This document shows, piece by piece, positions 8,243 through 17,046 of a DNA stretch of 64,000 bases. The translations under genes were made by a program, and so were the position numbers. The stretch is taken from NCBI RefSeq assembly GCF_041154485.1, contig NZ_AP028669.1, positions 2,976,001-3,040,000 of the forward strand, given 5' to 3'. The notes below the pieces were generated by a model. It did no database searches, was not told where the DNA came from, and saw only the letters and a list, made by a program, of their open reading frames with translations. The first letter of the stretch is position 1. Every line of letters begins with the position of its first letter. Source of the DNA: Variovorax sp. V93. GTDB taxonomy: Bacteria > Pseudomonadota > Gammaproteobacteria > Burkholderiales > Burkholderiaceae_C.

Positions 8243-9289
8243 TCAACTGTCCTTGCGCGACACGCCGGCAGCTTCGAAGCTGGCCATCTCGCGCAGGATG
8301 CGGCAGGCCGACTCGAGCAGCGGCCAGGCCAGCGCGCCGCCCGAGCCTTCACCGAGGCGCAGGTCCAGGTTCAGCAAAGGCTCGAGCCCCAGGTGCTTCA
8401 GCAACAGCGCATGCCCGGGTTCCGCCGAGCTGTGCGCGGCCACGCAGCGCTGCGCCACATGCGGCTGCAGCGCCTGCGCGACGAGCACCGCGGCGCTCGC
8501 GATGAAGCCATCGACCACGATCACGCGCCGCTCCTGCGCCGCTTGCAGCACCGCGCCGACCAGCGTGGCGATCTCGAAACCGCCGAACGCCGCGAGTGCA
8601 TCGAGCGGCTCGCTCGCAGCCGCATGCAGCGCCAGCACGCCGCGCAGCACCTGCCGCTTGCGCGCAAGCCCCGCGGCATCGAGCCCGGTGCCGGAGCCGG
8701 TGCAGCCGTCGATATCCAGCCCCGCGAGCCGCGCAAGCAGCAGCGCCGCGGCCGAGCTGTTGCCGATGCCCATTTCGCCGAGCAGCAAGGCGTTGCCGGG
8801 CAGTGCGCGCACCACCTCGCGGCCGTTGGCGATGGCTTGGGCGCACTGCGCCGCCGTCATCGCGGGGCCGGCCGATGCATCGGCCGTTCCGGCAGCAATC
8901 CGTCGCGACACCAGCCCCGGTCGGGCCTGGAAGTCGCGCCGCACGCCGCAGTCGACCACGGTAAGCGCCAGCCCGTGCTGGCGCGCCAGCACGCTGACTG
9001 CCGCGCCGCCGGCCAGGAAGTTCTCGACCATCTGCCAGGTCACATCGCTCGGATAGGCCGACACGCCGCGTGCCGCCAAGCCATGGTCGGCCGCGCACAC
9101 CAGCATCTGGGGTGCCTCGAGCACCGGCGTCTCGCTGCCCAGCACGAGGCCGATGCGCAAGGCCAGGCTCTCGAGGCGGCCGAGCGCGCCGAGCGGCTTG
9201 GTCTTGTTGTCGAGCGCCGCTTGCAGACGCGCCGCGAGGGCGTCATCGTGGATGTCGGAGATGGAAGGAATCTGGTTGTTGTCGGTCAT
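8243..9289 (-). CDS. cobT: Nicotinate-nucleotide--dimethylbenzimidazole phosphoribosyltransferase
   Basis: Makes alpha-ribazole phosphate from 5,6-dimethylbenzimidazole and nicotinate mononucleotide. The 348-residue protein has the N-terminal N-K-T-K-P-L-G-A-L-G segment, V-C-A-A-D-H-G-L-A-A-R-G-V-S-A-Y-P, G-E-M-G-I-G-N-S-S near 180, and the catalytic-glutamate motif L-R-L-G-E-G-S-G-G near 322. The start ATG overlaps the cobQ stop (ATGA). It lies in the middle of the cobQ-cobT-cobS-cobC run. Confidence 0.95.
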   Translation of the reverse strand: MTDNNQIPSISDIHDDALAARLQAALDNKTKPLGALGRLESLALRIGLVLGSETPVLEAPQMLVCAADHGLAARGVSAYPSDVTWQMVENFLAGGAAVSVLARQHGLALTVVDCGVRRDFQARPGLVSRRIAAGTADASAGPAMTAAQCAQAIANGREVVRALPGNALLLGEMGIGNSSAAALLLARLAGLDIDGCTGSGTGLDAAGLARKRQVLRGVLALHAAASEPLDALAAFGGFEIATLVGAVLQAAQERRVIVVDGFIASAAVLVAQALQPHVAQRCVAAHSSAEPGHALLLKHLGLEPLLNLDLRLGEGSGGALAWPLLESACRILREMASFEAAGVSRKDS

Positions 9290-10725
9290 GCGATCAGGCC
9301 TTGCAATACGCCGGCCTCGAAGTGGGTGTCTATGAAATCGGCCAGGCCGTCGAAGGTGGCGTCGAGCGTGGGTGCCGCGGCGCCGAAGAGTGCGTGCAGT
9401 GCGGCCGCGTCCTCGAACAGGCCGTGCAGGTAGAGGCCCAGCACGTTGCCGCGCGCGTTCTGCCAGGCCAGGCCCCCGGGCATCACGGCACGGCCGTCCT
9501 GCGCCATCTGCGGGTGGATCGCGGTCTGGCCGTGATGAATCTCGTAGCCGGCCACCGGCACGTTCGAGAGCGAAGCCCATGCACCGCTCAGTTGGCCGAA
9601 GGCGGCGGCCCGGTGGCGCACCGTCTTTTCGCGCTCGAACACGGTCACCAACGGCAGCAGGCCCAGGCCGGGCGCATTGCCGTCGATGCCGTGCGGATCG
9701 ACCAGCGCCTCGCCGAGCATCTGCAGGCCGCCGCAGACGCCCAGCACGGCACCGCCGCCGGCCGCGTGCGCGGCGATGGCGCGGTCCAGCCCCTGCGCGC
9801 GCAGCCATGCGAGATCGCCGCTGGTGTGCTTGGAGCCGGGCAGCACGATCCAGTCGGCACCGGCCACGTCCGCCGGCGTGCGCGCCCAGACCAGGCGAAC
9901 GCCGGGCACATTCTTGAGCGGCTGGAACTCGTCGAGGTTGCTGATGCGCGGGTACACCACCACAGCCACGGTACGGGTCACCGGGCCGCTCGCACGGCTG
10001 CGGTCGTCGAATACGCCGTCTTCCTCGGGCAAGCCGTGCTGCCACCACATCGGCAGTGTCGCGACGGTGGCGATGCCGGTCAGCGCCTGCAGCTGCTGCG
10101 GCGCCGGCGCCAGCAACGAGGCATCGCCGCGGAACTTGTTGAGCACGAAGCCGCGCAGCAATGCGCGATCGCTCTCGGGCATCAGTGCCCAGGTGCCGTA
10201 CAGATGCGCGAAGGCGCCGCCGCGGTCGATGTCGGTCACCAGCAGGCAGCGGGCGTTCGCGTGGCGGGCCACGCGCAGGTTGACGATGTCGCTCGCCATC
10301 AGGTTGATCTCGGCCGGCGAGCCGGCGCCTTCGATCACCACCACGTCGTTCTCGGCACGCAATGCGTCGAGCGCCTGTGCAATCTGCGGCCAGACGCGCT
10401 CGCTGCGTCCCCGCCAGGGCATGGCCGTGAGTTCCGCGCTCACCTGCCCCATCAGCACCACCTGGCTGTGGGTGTCGCGCTCGGGCTTGAGCAGCAGCGG
10501 GTTCATGCGCACGTCGGGCACGGCGCGCGCAGCCAGTGCCTGGAAGTACTGCGCGCTGCCGATTTCGCCGCCGTCGACCACGCGGGCGTTGTTGCTCATG
10601 TTCTGCGCCTTGAAGGGCGCCACCTTCCGGCCCTGGCGCGCGTACCAGCGGCACAGCGCGGCGGTCAGCCAGCTCTTGCCGGCGCCACTGGTCGTGCCGA
10701 GAACCATCACGCATCGGGTTGTCAT
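9286..10725 (-). CDS. cobQ: Cobyric acid synthase (glutamine-hydrolysing)
   Basis: Amidates four side chains of adenosylcobyrinic acid a,c-diamide to give adenosylcobyric acid. The 479-residue protein has an N-terminal P-loop G-T-T-S-G-A-G-K-S near residue 10, then F-K-A-Q-N-M-S-N-N. The C-terminal class I glutaminase domain has nucleophile Cys in G-V-C-G-G-L-Q-M-L near 330 and a histidine region ending in Y-L-H-G-L-F. The ATG at 10725 is the family start; the frame staying open to 12147 is shadow of the efflux gene. It is the first gene of the cobQTSC unit. Its upstream gap is only 86 nt and holds a terminator, with no riboswitch seen. Confidence 0.94.
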   Translation of the reverse strand: MTTRCVMVLGTTSGAGKSWLTAALCRWYARQGRKVAPFKAQNMSNNARVVDGGEIGSAQYFQALAARAVPDVRMNPLLLKPERDTHSQVVLMGQVSAELTAMPWRGRSERVWPQIAQALDALRAENDVVVIEGAGSPAEINLMASDIVNLRVARHANARCLLVTDIDRGGAFAHLYGTWALMPESDRALLRGFVLNKFRGDASLLAPAPQQLQALTGIATVATLPMWWQHGLPEEDGVFDDRSRASGPVTRTVAVVVYPRISNLDEFQPLKNVPGVRLVWARTPADVAGADWIVLPGSKHTSGDLAWLRAQGLDRAIAAHAAGGGAVLGVCGGLQMLGEALVDPHGIDGNAPGLGLLPLVTVFEREKTVRHRAAAFGQLSGAWASLSNVPVAGYEIHHGQTAIHPQMAQDGRAVMPGGLAWQNARGNVLGLYLHGLFEDAAALHALFGAAAPTLDATFDGLADFIDTHFEAGVLQGLIA

Positions 10726-10752
10726 GCGGCTATTGTCCGTTGTCGCCGCAGC

Positions 10753-10776
10753 CCTCTTGCGGCAGCCGCGAAGAGG
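10753..10776 (-). other. Stem-loop between the efflux terminator and cobQ
   Basis: CCTCTTCGCGGC and GCCGCAAGAGG arms (minus strand) form an 11-bp stem with one bulged base and a very short loop, lying 28 nt upstream of the cobQ ATG. It has no T-tract on the minus strand. It could be part of the cobQ leader or simply a secondary pause site. The function is not known. Confidence 0.4.
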
Positions 10777-10802
10777 CAAAGAAAAAGGGGCTTGCGCCCC
10801 TT
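10775..10802 (-). terminator. Rho-independent terminator of the RND efflux operon
   Basis: On the minus strand a perfect 7-bp stem AAGGGGC/GCCCCTT with a 4-nt loop (10785-10802) is followed by TTTCTTT. It lies 10 nt after the outer-membrane lipoprotein gene and separates that operon from cobQ. Confidence 0.8.
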
Positions 10803-10811
10803 GTGTTTCTT

Positions 10812-12299
10812 TCAGCGTGCCGCGGTCTGTACCGCGCCTGCCCCGCCCTGGGGCTGCGCCCCTGCGGTGGCCGCCGGCACCTCCCACCCGCCGCCGATGG
10901 CGCGGATCAGCCCCACGGCCGCCTGGTATTGCGCCGACTTCACCTGCAGCGCCTGGCGCCGGTTGCGCAGTTCGCTGCGGCGGGCGTCGAGCAGGTCGAG
11001 CTGGCTGATGTAGCCGTTGCGGTAGCGCGTGTCCGACAGGCTGGTTGCGCGCTGCGCCGAAGTGACGGCCTGCGCCTGCACGGTCGACTGCTCCTGCAGG
11101 ATGCGGATGGCGGACAGCTGGTCCTCGACCTCCTGGAACGCCACCAGCACCTGGTTGCGGTAGTTCGCGAGCGCGCCGTCGAGCTGGGCGTTGGCGCCCT
11201 GCACGCCGGCTTCGCGCCGGCCGCCGTCGAAGATCGGCAGCGAAAGCAGCGCACCCACGCCCCACGAGCGGGCCGACCACTTGAACAGGTCGCCGATCTC
11301 GGGCGATGCGTAGCCGGCGGCGCCGGTCAGCGAGATGTCCGGGAACCAGGCAGCCTGCGCCACGCCCACGCGGGCCTGCGCCGCGAGCACGGCGTTCTGC
11401 GCAGCCGAGACGTCGGGGCGGCGCGTGAGCACCGTGGCCGGCACGCCGGGCGGCACGGACGGCAGCGCGGTGGCCCAGTCGTCGGTGCGCAGCCCGAAGC
11501 TCGAGGCCGAATCGCCCACCAGCACCGCGAGCGCATGCTCGACCTGGGCGCGTTGCCGGTCGAGCGCGAGCGCGTCCGACTCGGTGGACGACACCTCGGT
11601 CTGCACGCGCGCCACGTCGAGCTCGGCGATGTCGCCGGCCTGCTGCCGGCGCTGCGAGAGGCGCAGCGTGTCGCGGTAGGCCTCGACCTGCTCGCGCACC
11701 AGCGCGCGCTCGGCATCGAGTGCGCGCAGCTGCAGGTAGGTCTGGGCCACCTCGGCCTGCACCGCAAGGCGCGTGCTTTGCAGCAGGGCCTCGCGGCTCT
11801 GTGCGTCGAGCTTGGCCGCGTTGCTCGCGCCCGAGAGGCGGCCGAACAGGTCGACCTCGTACGAGAACGTGGCGCCGATGTTGGTCATGGTGGCTGGCCG
11901 GGTGCTGGCCGTGGCCTTGTCGAGGCCCGCGCCGCGGTTGGCGCCCGCGCCCAGGCCGATCTGCGGCATGCGGTCGGCGTTGGCGCTGCGCGCGAGGGCG
12001 CGGGCTTCCGCGAGCCGGGCCGCGGCGGCCTGGATGTTGTTGTTGTTGACGTCGGCCTTCTCGACCAGCGCATTGAGCACCGGGTCGTTGAACGCCAGCC
12101 ACCAGGCGCCGCGCGCCTGCGCCTCGGAGGGCACGGCACGCGTCCATCCGGCCGGCGGGGCGGCACCTTGCTCCTTGAACTGGGCCGTGGTCTGGATCTC
12201 CGGCACGCCGGAGGGCACGCTCGCGCAGCCGGCCAGCGCCAGGGCCGCCACCAGCGGCAGCAGAGCGTTGCGGACCATGGGTTGAAATGCGAATTTCAT
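10812..12299 (-). CDS. RND efflux outer membrane lipoprotein, NodT/OprM family
   Basis: The outer-membrane channel of a tripartite pump, a TolC-like trimer spanning the periplasm. The 495-residue protein starts with a lipoprotein signal ending L-A-G-C25, so lipidation at C25 is expected. It has the two repeated OEP domains with long heptad-rich helices. It is the last gene of the operon, 30 nt after the RND gene, and is followed by a terminator. Position and family match OprC/OpcM of the Burkholderia BpeEF and CeoAB pumps. Confidence 0.9.
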   Translation of the reverse strand: MKFAFQPMVRNALLPLVAALALAGCASVPSGVPEIQTTAQFKEQGAAPPAGWTRAVPSEAQARGAWWLAFNDPVLNALVEKADVNNNNIQAAAARLAEARALARSANADRMPQIGLGAGANRGAGLDKATASTRPATMTNIGATFSYEVDLFGRLSGASNAAKLDAQSREALLQSTRLAVQAEVAQTYLQLRALDAERALVREQVEAYRDTLRLSQRRQQAGDIAELDVARVQTEVSSTESDALALDRQRAQVEHALAVLVGDSASSFGLRTDDWATALPSVPPGVPATVLTRRPDVSAAQNAVLAAQARVGVAQAAWFPDISLTGAAGYASPEIGDLFKWSARSWGVGALLSLPIFDGGRREAGVQGANAQLDGALANYRNQVLVAFQEVEDQLSAIRILQEQSTVQAQAVTSAQRATSLSDTRYRNGYISQLDLLDARRSELRNRRQALQVKSAQYQAAVGLIRAIGGGWEVPAATAGAQPQGGAGAVQTAAR

Positions 12300-12329
12300 A
12301 ATGAACTTTCTTCTTGGTCGACTGAGCGA

Positions 12330-15300
12330 TCAGTCGTGCGAAGGACGCGGTGAGGCCGGCACCGGGTGCAGCCCGCCACCGCCCGAACCGCCGTGCGACG
12401 AGGGTGCCGGGGCGACCGGATGGCCCGCAGAGACAAACTCCTCACCATGCGGCACTTCGCCATGCAGCTTGAGCGCGCGGTTGCCCGCCAGGCGGCGCAG
12501 CAGCACATAGAACACCGGCGTCAGGAACAGGCCGAAGGCCGTCACGCCGATCATCCCGGCGAACACCGCCACGCCCATGGCCTTGCGCATCTCCGAGCCC
12601 GCGCCGGTCGACAGCACCAGGGGCAGCACGCCCATCACGAAGGCCAGCGAGGTCATGAGAATCGGGCGCAGGCGCAGGCGGCTGGCTTCGATCGCGGCCT
12701 GGATCGGCGTGCGTCCGGCGAACTCGAGCTCGCGCGCAAACTCCACGATCAGGATCGCGTTCTTCGCACTCAGCCCCACCAGCACGATCAAGCCGATCTG
12801 CGTGAAGACGTTGTTGTCACCCCCCGATATCCATACCCCGGTCATCGCGGCCAGGATGCCCATGGGCACGATCAGGATGATGGCGATCGGCAGCGTCAGG
12901 CTTTCGTACTGCGCGGCCAGCACCAGGAACACCAGCAGGATGGCCAGCGGGAACACCAGGAAGGCGGAGTTGCCGGCCAGGATTTCCTGGTAGGTCAGCT
13001 CGGTCCACTCGAAGCTCACGCCCTTGGGCAGCGTCTCGGCCGCAATCTTGGTGATCGCGTCCTGCGCCTGGCCCGACGAGTAGCCCGGCGCCGGGCCGCC
13101 GTTGATGTCGGCTGCCAGGTAGCCGTTGTAGCGCATGGCGCGTTCCGGCCCGAAGGTGGAATTCACCTTCATCAGCGCCGACAGCGGCACCATCTCGCCC
13201 GTGGTCGAGCGCACCTTCAGCATGCCCACGTCTTCGGCGCGGGCGCGGTACGGCGCATCGGCCTGGACGCGCACGGAGTACGTACGGCCGAACTTGTTGA
13301 AGTCGTTCGCATACAGGCTACCCAGGTAGATCTGCATGGTGTCGAAGATGTCCGTCACCGGCACGCCGAGCTGGCGCGCCTTGGTGCGGTCGATGTCGGC
13401 ATACAGCTGCGGCACGTTGACCTGCCAGCTCGTGAACATTCCCGTGAGCTCGGGCGCGGCATAGGCCTTGGCCATGAAGGCCTTCACCGCCGCGTCCATC
13501 TGGTCGTAGCCGACCGAGGCGCGGTCTTCGATCTGCAGCTTGAAGCCGCCCGTGGTGCCCAGGCCCGCCACCGGCGGCGGCGGGAACATCACGATGAAGG
13601 CGTCCTGGATGCTGGCGAAGGCGCCATTGAGCTGCCCGGCCACCGCACCGCCGCTCTGGTCGGGGCGCTTGCGCTGGTCGAAGGGCTTGAGCGTGGCAAA
13701 CACGATGCCCGAGTTCGAGCTGTTGGTGAAGCCGTTGATCGACAGGCCCGGGAAGGCGATGGCGTCTTCCACGTTCGGGTTCTTCTTCATGATCTCGCCC
13801 ATGCGCTGGATCACTTCGTCGGTGCGGTCGAGCGTGGCGCCGTCGGGCAGCTGGGCAAAGCCGATCAGGTACTGCTTGTCCTGCGCCGGCACGAAGCCGC
13901 TGGGCACGGCCTTGAACAGGCCGAAGGTCACGCCGATCAGCGCGAGGTAGATCACCAGCATCAGCGTCTTGCGCGAGATCACGCTCTTGACGCCCCCGCT
14001 GTAGGCTTCCGAGCCGCGGCTGAAGAGCTTGTTGAAGCCGCGGAACAGCCAGCCGAAGACACGGTCCATGCCGCGCGTCAGCGCATCCTTGGGCTGGTCG
14101 TGGCCGCGCAGCAGCAAAGCGGCGAGCGCGGGCGACAGCGTGAGCGAGTTGATCGCCGAGATCACCGTCGAGATCGCGATGGTCACCGCGAACTGGCGAT
14201 AGAACTGGCCCGTGAGGCCGCTGATGAAGGCCAGCGGCACGAACACGGCCACCAGCACCAGCGCGATCGCGATGATGGGCCCGGACACTTCGCGCATCGC
14301 GCGGTACGTGGCCTCACGCGGCGTGAGCCCCGCCTCGATGTTGCGTTCGACGTTCTCCACCACCACGATGGCGTCGTCCACCACGATGCCGATCGCCAGC
14401 ACCAGCCCGAACAGGCTCAGCGCATTGATCGAGAAACCGAGGACGTGCAGCACCGCGAAGGTACCGATCACCGACACCGGCACGGCCAAGAGCGGAATGA
14501 TCGACGCGCGCCAGGTCTGCAGGAACAGGATCACGACCAGCACCACCAGCAGGATGGCTTCGAGCAGCGTGTGGATCACCGATTCGATGGACGCGCGCAC
14601 GAACTGCGTCGGGTCGTAGGCAATGCGGTACTCGAGGCCTTCGGGCATGTTCTTGTTGAGCTCGGCCATCGTCTTGCGCACGTTGGACGAGATGTCGAGC
14701 GCATTGGAGCCCGGCGCCTGGAACACGCCCATGCCGACGGCCGGGTCGTTGTTCAGCAGCGAACGCAGCGAGTAGTCGGCGGCGCCCATCTCGAGGCGGC
14801 CGATGTCGCGCAGGCGGGTCACGGCGCCGTCAGTGCCGCTCTTGACGATGATGTCGCCGAACTCTTCCTCGCTCTGCAGGCGCCCCTGCGCATTGATGGA
14901 CAGCTGCATGTCCACGCCCGACAGGCCCGGCGATGCGCCGACCACGCCGGCCGCGGCCTGCACGTTCTGGCCGCGGATGGCAGCCACCACGTCGCTGGCC
15001 GAGAGGCCGCGCTGCGCGACCTTCTGCGGATCGAGCCAGACGCGCATGGAATAGTCGCCGCCGCCGAAGATCTGCACCTGGCCCACGCCTTCGATGCGCG
15101 CGAGCGGATCCTTCACGTTCAGCACCGCGTAGTTGCGCAGGTAGTTGATGTCGTAGCGGTTGTTCGGCGAGACGAGGTGGACCACCATCGTCAGGTCGGG
15201 CGCGCTCTTGACGGTCGTGATGCCGAGGCGGCGCACTTCTTCCGGCAGGCGCGGCTCGGCTTGCGAGACGCGGTTCTGCACGAGTTGCTGGGCCTTGTCG

Positions 15301-15605
15301 GGATCGGTGCCGAGGCGGAAGGTGACGGTGAGCGTCATCACGCCGTCGGTGGTGGCCTGGCTGCCCATGTAGAGCATGCCCTCGACGCCGTTGATCTGCT
15401 CCTCGAGCGGCGTGGCGACGGTTTCGGCGATCACCTTCGGGTTGGCGCCCGGGTACTGGGCGCGCACCACCACCGAGGGTGGCGCGACTTCGGGGTACTC
15501 CGAGATCGGCAGCCCGCGCAGCGCGATCAGGCCGGCTATCAGGATCAATAGCGACAGCACGCCGGCAAAGATCGGCCGGTCGATGAAGAATTTAGAGAGA
15601 TTCAT
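12330..15605 (-). CDS. RND multidrug efflux inner-membrane transporter (HAE1 family)
   Basis: A 1,091-residue proton-driven AcrB/MexB-type pump. It starts MNLSKFFIDRPIFAGVLSLL, the usual TM1. TM4 carries the proton-relay aspartates in G-I-V-V-D-D-A-I-V-V-V-E-N, and the TM10 lysine is in L-S-A-K-N-A-I-L-I-V-E-F-A. The two large periplasmic loops are present. The C-terminus extends about 40 residues beyond AcrB with a Gly/Ser/His/Pro-rich tail. Homology to BpeF/CeoB is inferred from the operon layout; if it holds, chloramphenicol, trimethoprim and fluoroquinolones are plausible substrates, but this is not shown by sequence. Confidence 0.93.
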   Translation of the reverse strand: MNLSKFFIDRPIFAGVLSLLILIAGLIALRGLPISEYPEVAPPSVVVRAQYPGANPKVIAETVATPLEEQINGVEGMLYMGSQATTDGVMTLTVTFRLGTDPDKAQQLVQNRVSQAEPRLPEEVRRLGITTVKSAPDLTMVVHLVSPNNRYDINYLRNYAVLNVKDPLARIEGVGQVQIFGGGDYSMRVWLDPQKVAQRGLSASDVVAAIRGQNVQAAAGVVGASPGLSGVDMQLSINAQGRLQSEEEFGDIIVKSGTDGAVTRLRDIGRLEMGAADYSLRSLLNNDPAVGMGVFQAPGSNALDISSNVRKTMAELNKNMPEGLEYRIAYDPTQFVRASIESVIHTLLEAILLVVLVVILFLQTWRASIIPLLAVPVSVIGTFAVLHVLGFSINALSLFGLVLAIGIVVDDAIVVVENVERNIEAGLTPREATYRAMREVSGPIIAIALVLVAVFVPLAFISGLTGQFYRQFAVTIAISTVISAINSLTLSPALAALLLRGHDQPKDALTRGMDRVFGWLFRGFNKLFSRGSEAYSGGVKSVISRKTLMLVIYLALIGVTFGLFKAVPSGFVPAQDKQYLIGFAQLPDGATLDRTDEVIQRMGEIMKKNPNVEDAIAFPGLSINGFTNSSNSGIVFATLKPFDQRKRPDQSGGAVAGQLNGAFASIQDAFIVMFPPPPVAGLGTTGGFKLQIEDRASVGYDQMDAAVKAFMAKAYAAPELTGMFTSWQVNVPQLYADIDRTKARQLGVPVTDIFDTMQIYLGSLYANDFNKFGRTYSVRVQADAPYRARAEDVGMLKVRSTTGEMVPLSALMKVNSTFGPERAMRYNGYLAADINGGPAPGYSSGQAQDAITKIAAETLPKGVSFEWTELTYQEILAGNSAFLVFPLAILLVFLVLAAQYESLTLPIAIILIVPMGILAAMTGVWISGGDNNVFTQIGLIVLVGLSAKNAILIVEFARELEFAGRTPIQAAIEASRLRLRPILMTSLAFVMGVLPLVLSTGAGSEMRKAMGVAVFAGMIGVTAFGLFLTPVFYVLLRRLAGNRALKLHGEVPHGEEFVSAGHPVAPAPSSHGGSGGGGLHPVPASPRPSHD

Positions 15606-15645
15606 GTTGTTTCTCCGGCGAGCGCAAGAGCGCTCCCCTCCGAGT

Positions 15646-16896
15646 TCAGGACTTCGCGGCTTCCGCGACGCGTTCCGGTTGTTGTTGCTTGGTGTCGGCC
15701 TTGGCGTCCATCGTCACGCTTTGCGGCACCACCAGCGCACCGGGGCGGATGTGCTGCAGGCCATTGACCACCACGCGGTCGCCGGCCTTCAGGCCCTTGC
15801 TCACGACGCGCAGCCCGTTGATCGATGCGCCGAGCGTGACTTCGCGGTACGTGGCCTTGTTGTCCTCGCCCACCACCATCACGAACTTCTTGTTCTGGTC
15901 GGTGCCGATGGCGCGCTCGCTCACCAGCAGTGCCGAGTCGCTGCGCGCCTGGCCCATGCGGATGCGGGCGAATTGGCCCGGAATGAGGCTGCCGTCCTTG
16001 TTGTCGAACGAGGCCCGCACACGCACGGTGCCGCTGCGCGCATCGACCTGGTTGTCGATCAGCTGCAGCTTGCCGGTGAAGGGCGTGCCTTCGAGGCCGG
16101 CGGTGCCCATCTGCACGGGAATGCTCTCGATCTGGCCGCGGGCGCTGGCGCCGCTCGGCAGGTCCTTCAGGGCGCGCGTGATCACCTGCTCGTCGGCGTC
16201 GAAGCTCGCGTAGATCGGGCTCACCGACACCAGCGTGGTCAGCACCGGCGCGCCGGGACCGGCGGCCACCAGGTTGCCCATCGTCACTTCGAGCTTGCCG
16301 ATGCGGCCCGCGACCGGCGCACGCACCTGGGTGTAGCCCAGGTTCAGCCGCGCCGATTGCAGCGACGCCTGGGCGGCGCGCAGGTTGGCTTCGGCTTCAC
16401 GCGCAGCGTTCACGCGCTCGTCGTATTCGCGCTGGGCGATGGCCTGCTGGTCCCACAGGCGCTTGGCGCGTTCCTGCTCGCTGCGGCTGAAGGCCTGGCG
16501 CGCCTGGGCCGAGGCCACCTGCGCTTCGGCGCGCTCCACCTCGGCCGCGTACGGCGCGGGGTCGATGGTGATCAGCAGGTCGCCCTGCTTGACCAGTGCG
16601 CCTTCGCGGAAATGCACCGACTGCACGGCGCCCGCCACGCGGGAGCGCACGTCGACGCGCTGCACCGCCTCGAGCCGGCCCGAGAACTCGTCCCAGGCAT
16701 TGATCTCGCTCGAAGCCACGGTGGCCACCGACACCGGCGTGCCCTGCTGCGCCGCGGCCGGTGCCGTGGCCTCGGCCTTGAAGCTGTGCATGCCGAGCAC
16801 CGCGGCGGCCACCGCCAGCAGCGCGGTGAGGCCGGTCACTGCGGGCCACAGGCCCTTGCGGGCGGCGGAAGAAAGGTTTTGCTTGTTGTTCGACAT
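15646..16896 (-). CDS. RND efflux periplasmic adaptor (membrane fusion protein)
   Basis: A 416-residue adaptor linking the inner-membrane pump to the outer-membrane channel. An N-terminal membrane anchor (VTGLTALLAVAAAVLGMHSF, about residues 18-37) has no lipobox cysteine. It is followed by a lipoyl-like domain (V-R-S-R-V-A-G-A-V), a coiled-coil hairpin around residues 95-165, a second lipoyl half (V-R-A-P-V-A-G-R-I-G) and beta-barrel domains. The ATG at 16896 gives M-S-N-N-K-Q-N; an upstream in-frame ATG at 16941 lacks family support. It lies 40 nt before the RND gene. Confidence 0.9.
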   Translation of the reverse strand: MSNNKQNLSSAARKGLWPAVTGLTALLAVAAAVLGMHSFKAEATAPAAAQQGTPVSVATVASSEINAWDEFSGRLEAVQRVDVRSRVAGAVQSVHFREGALVKQGDLLITIDPAPYAAEVERAEAQVASAQARQAFSRSEQERAKRLWDQQAIAQREYDERVNAAREAEANLRAAQASLQSARLNLGYTQVRAPVAGRIGKLEVTMGNLVAAGPGAPVLTTLVSVSPIYASFDADEQVITRALKDLPSGASARGQIESIPVQMGTAGLEGTPFTGKLQLIDNQVDARSGTVRVRASFDNKDGSLIPGQFARIRMGQARSDSALLVSERAIGTDQNKKFVMVVGEDNKATYREVTLGASINGLRVVSKGLKAGDRVVVNGLQHIRPGALVVPQSVTMDAKADTKQQQPERVAEAAKS

Positions 16897-17046
16897 GATG
16901 GTTCGTCCTTCTCGATGACTTCTTGGGATGCAACAGGCCATCCCGGCGCTTTTGGCGCCAGGAGGCGGAACTCGAAAATGACCGGGGTTACCGGCGGGCC
17001 GAGGGGCGGCGTCGCGTCGTCAGCAGGGCTGCCGCGACCGGCCCGC

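Noticed and set aside
9286..12147. A 953-codon frame that would fuse cobQ to upstream sequence
   Set aside because: Only the part from 10725 is CobQ. The upstream extension is an off-frame reading of the outer-membrane lipoprotein gene and crosses a terminator.
12366..15551. A 1,061-codon open frame antisense to the RND pump gene
   Set aside because: The opposite strand carries a complete, motif-rich AcrB-type protein. The antisense product is Arg/His/Gln-rich with no recognisable fold, as expected from GC-biased third positions.
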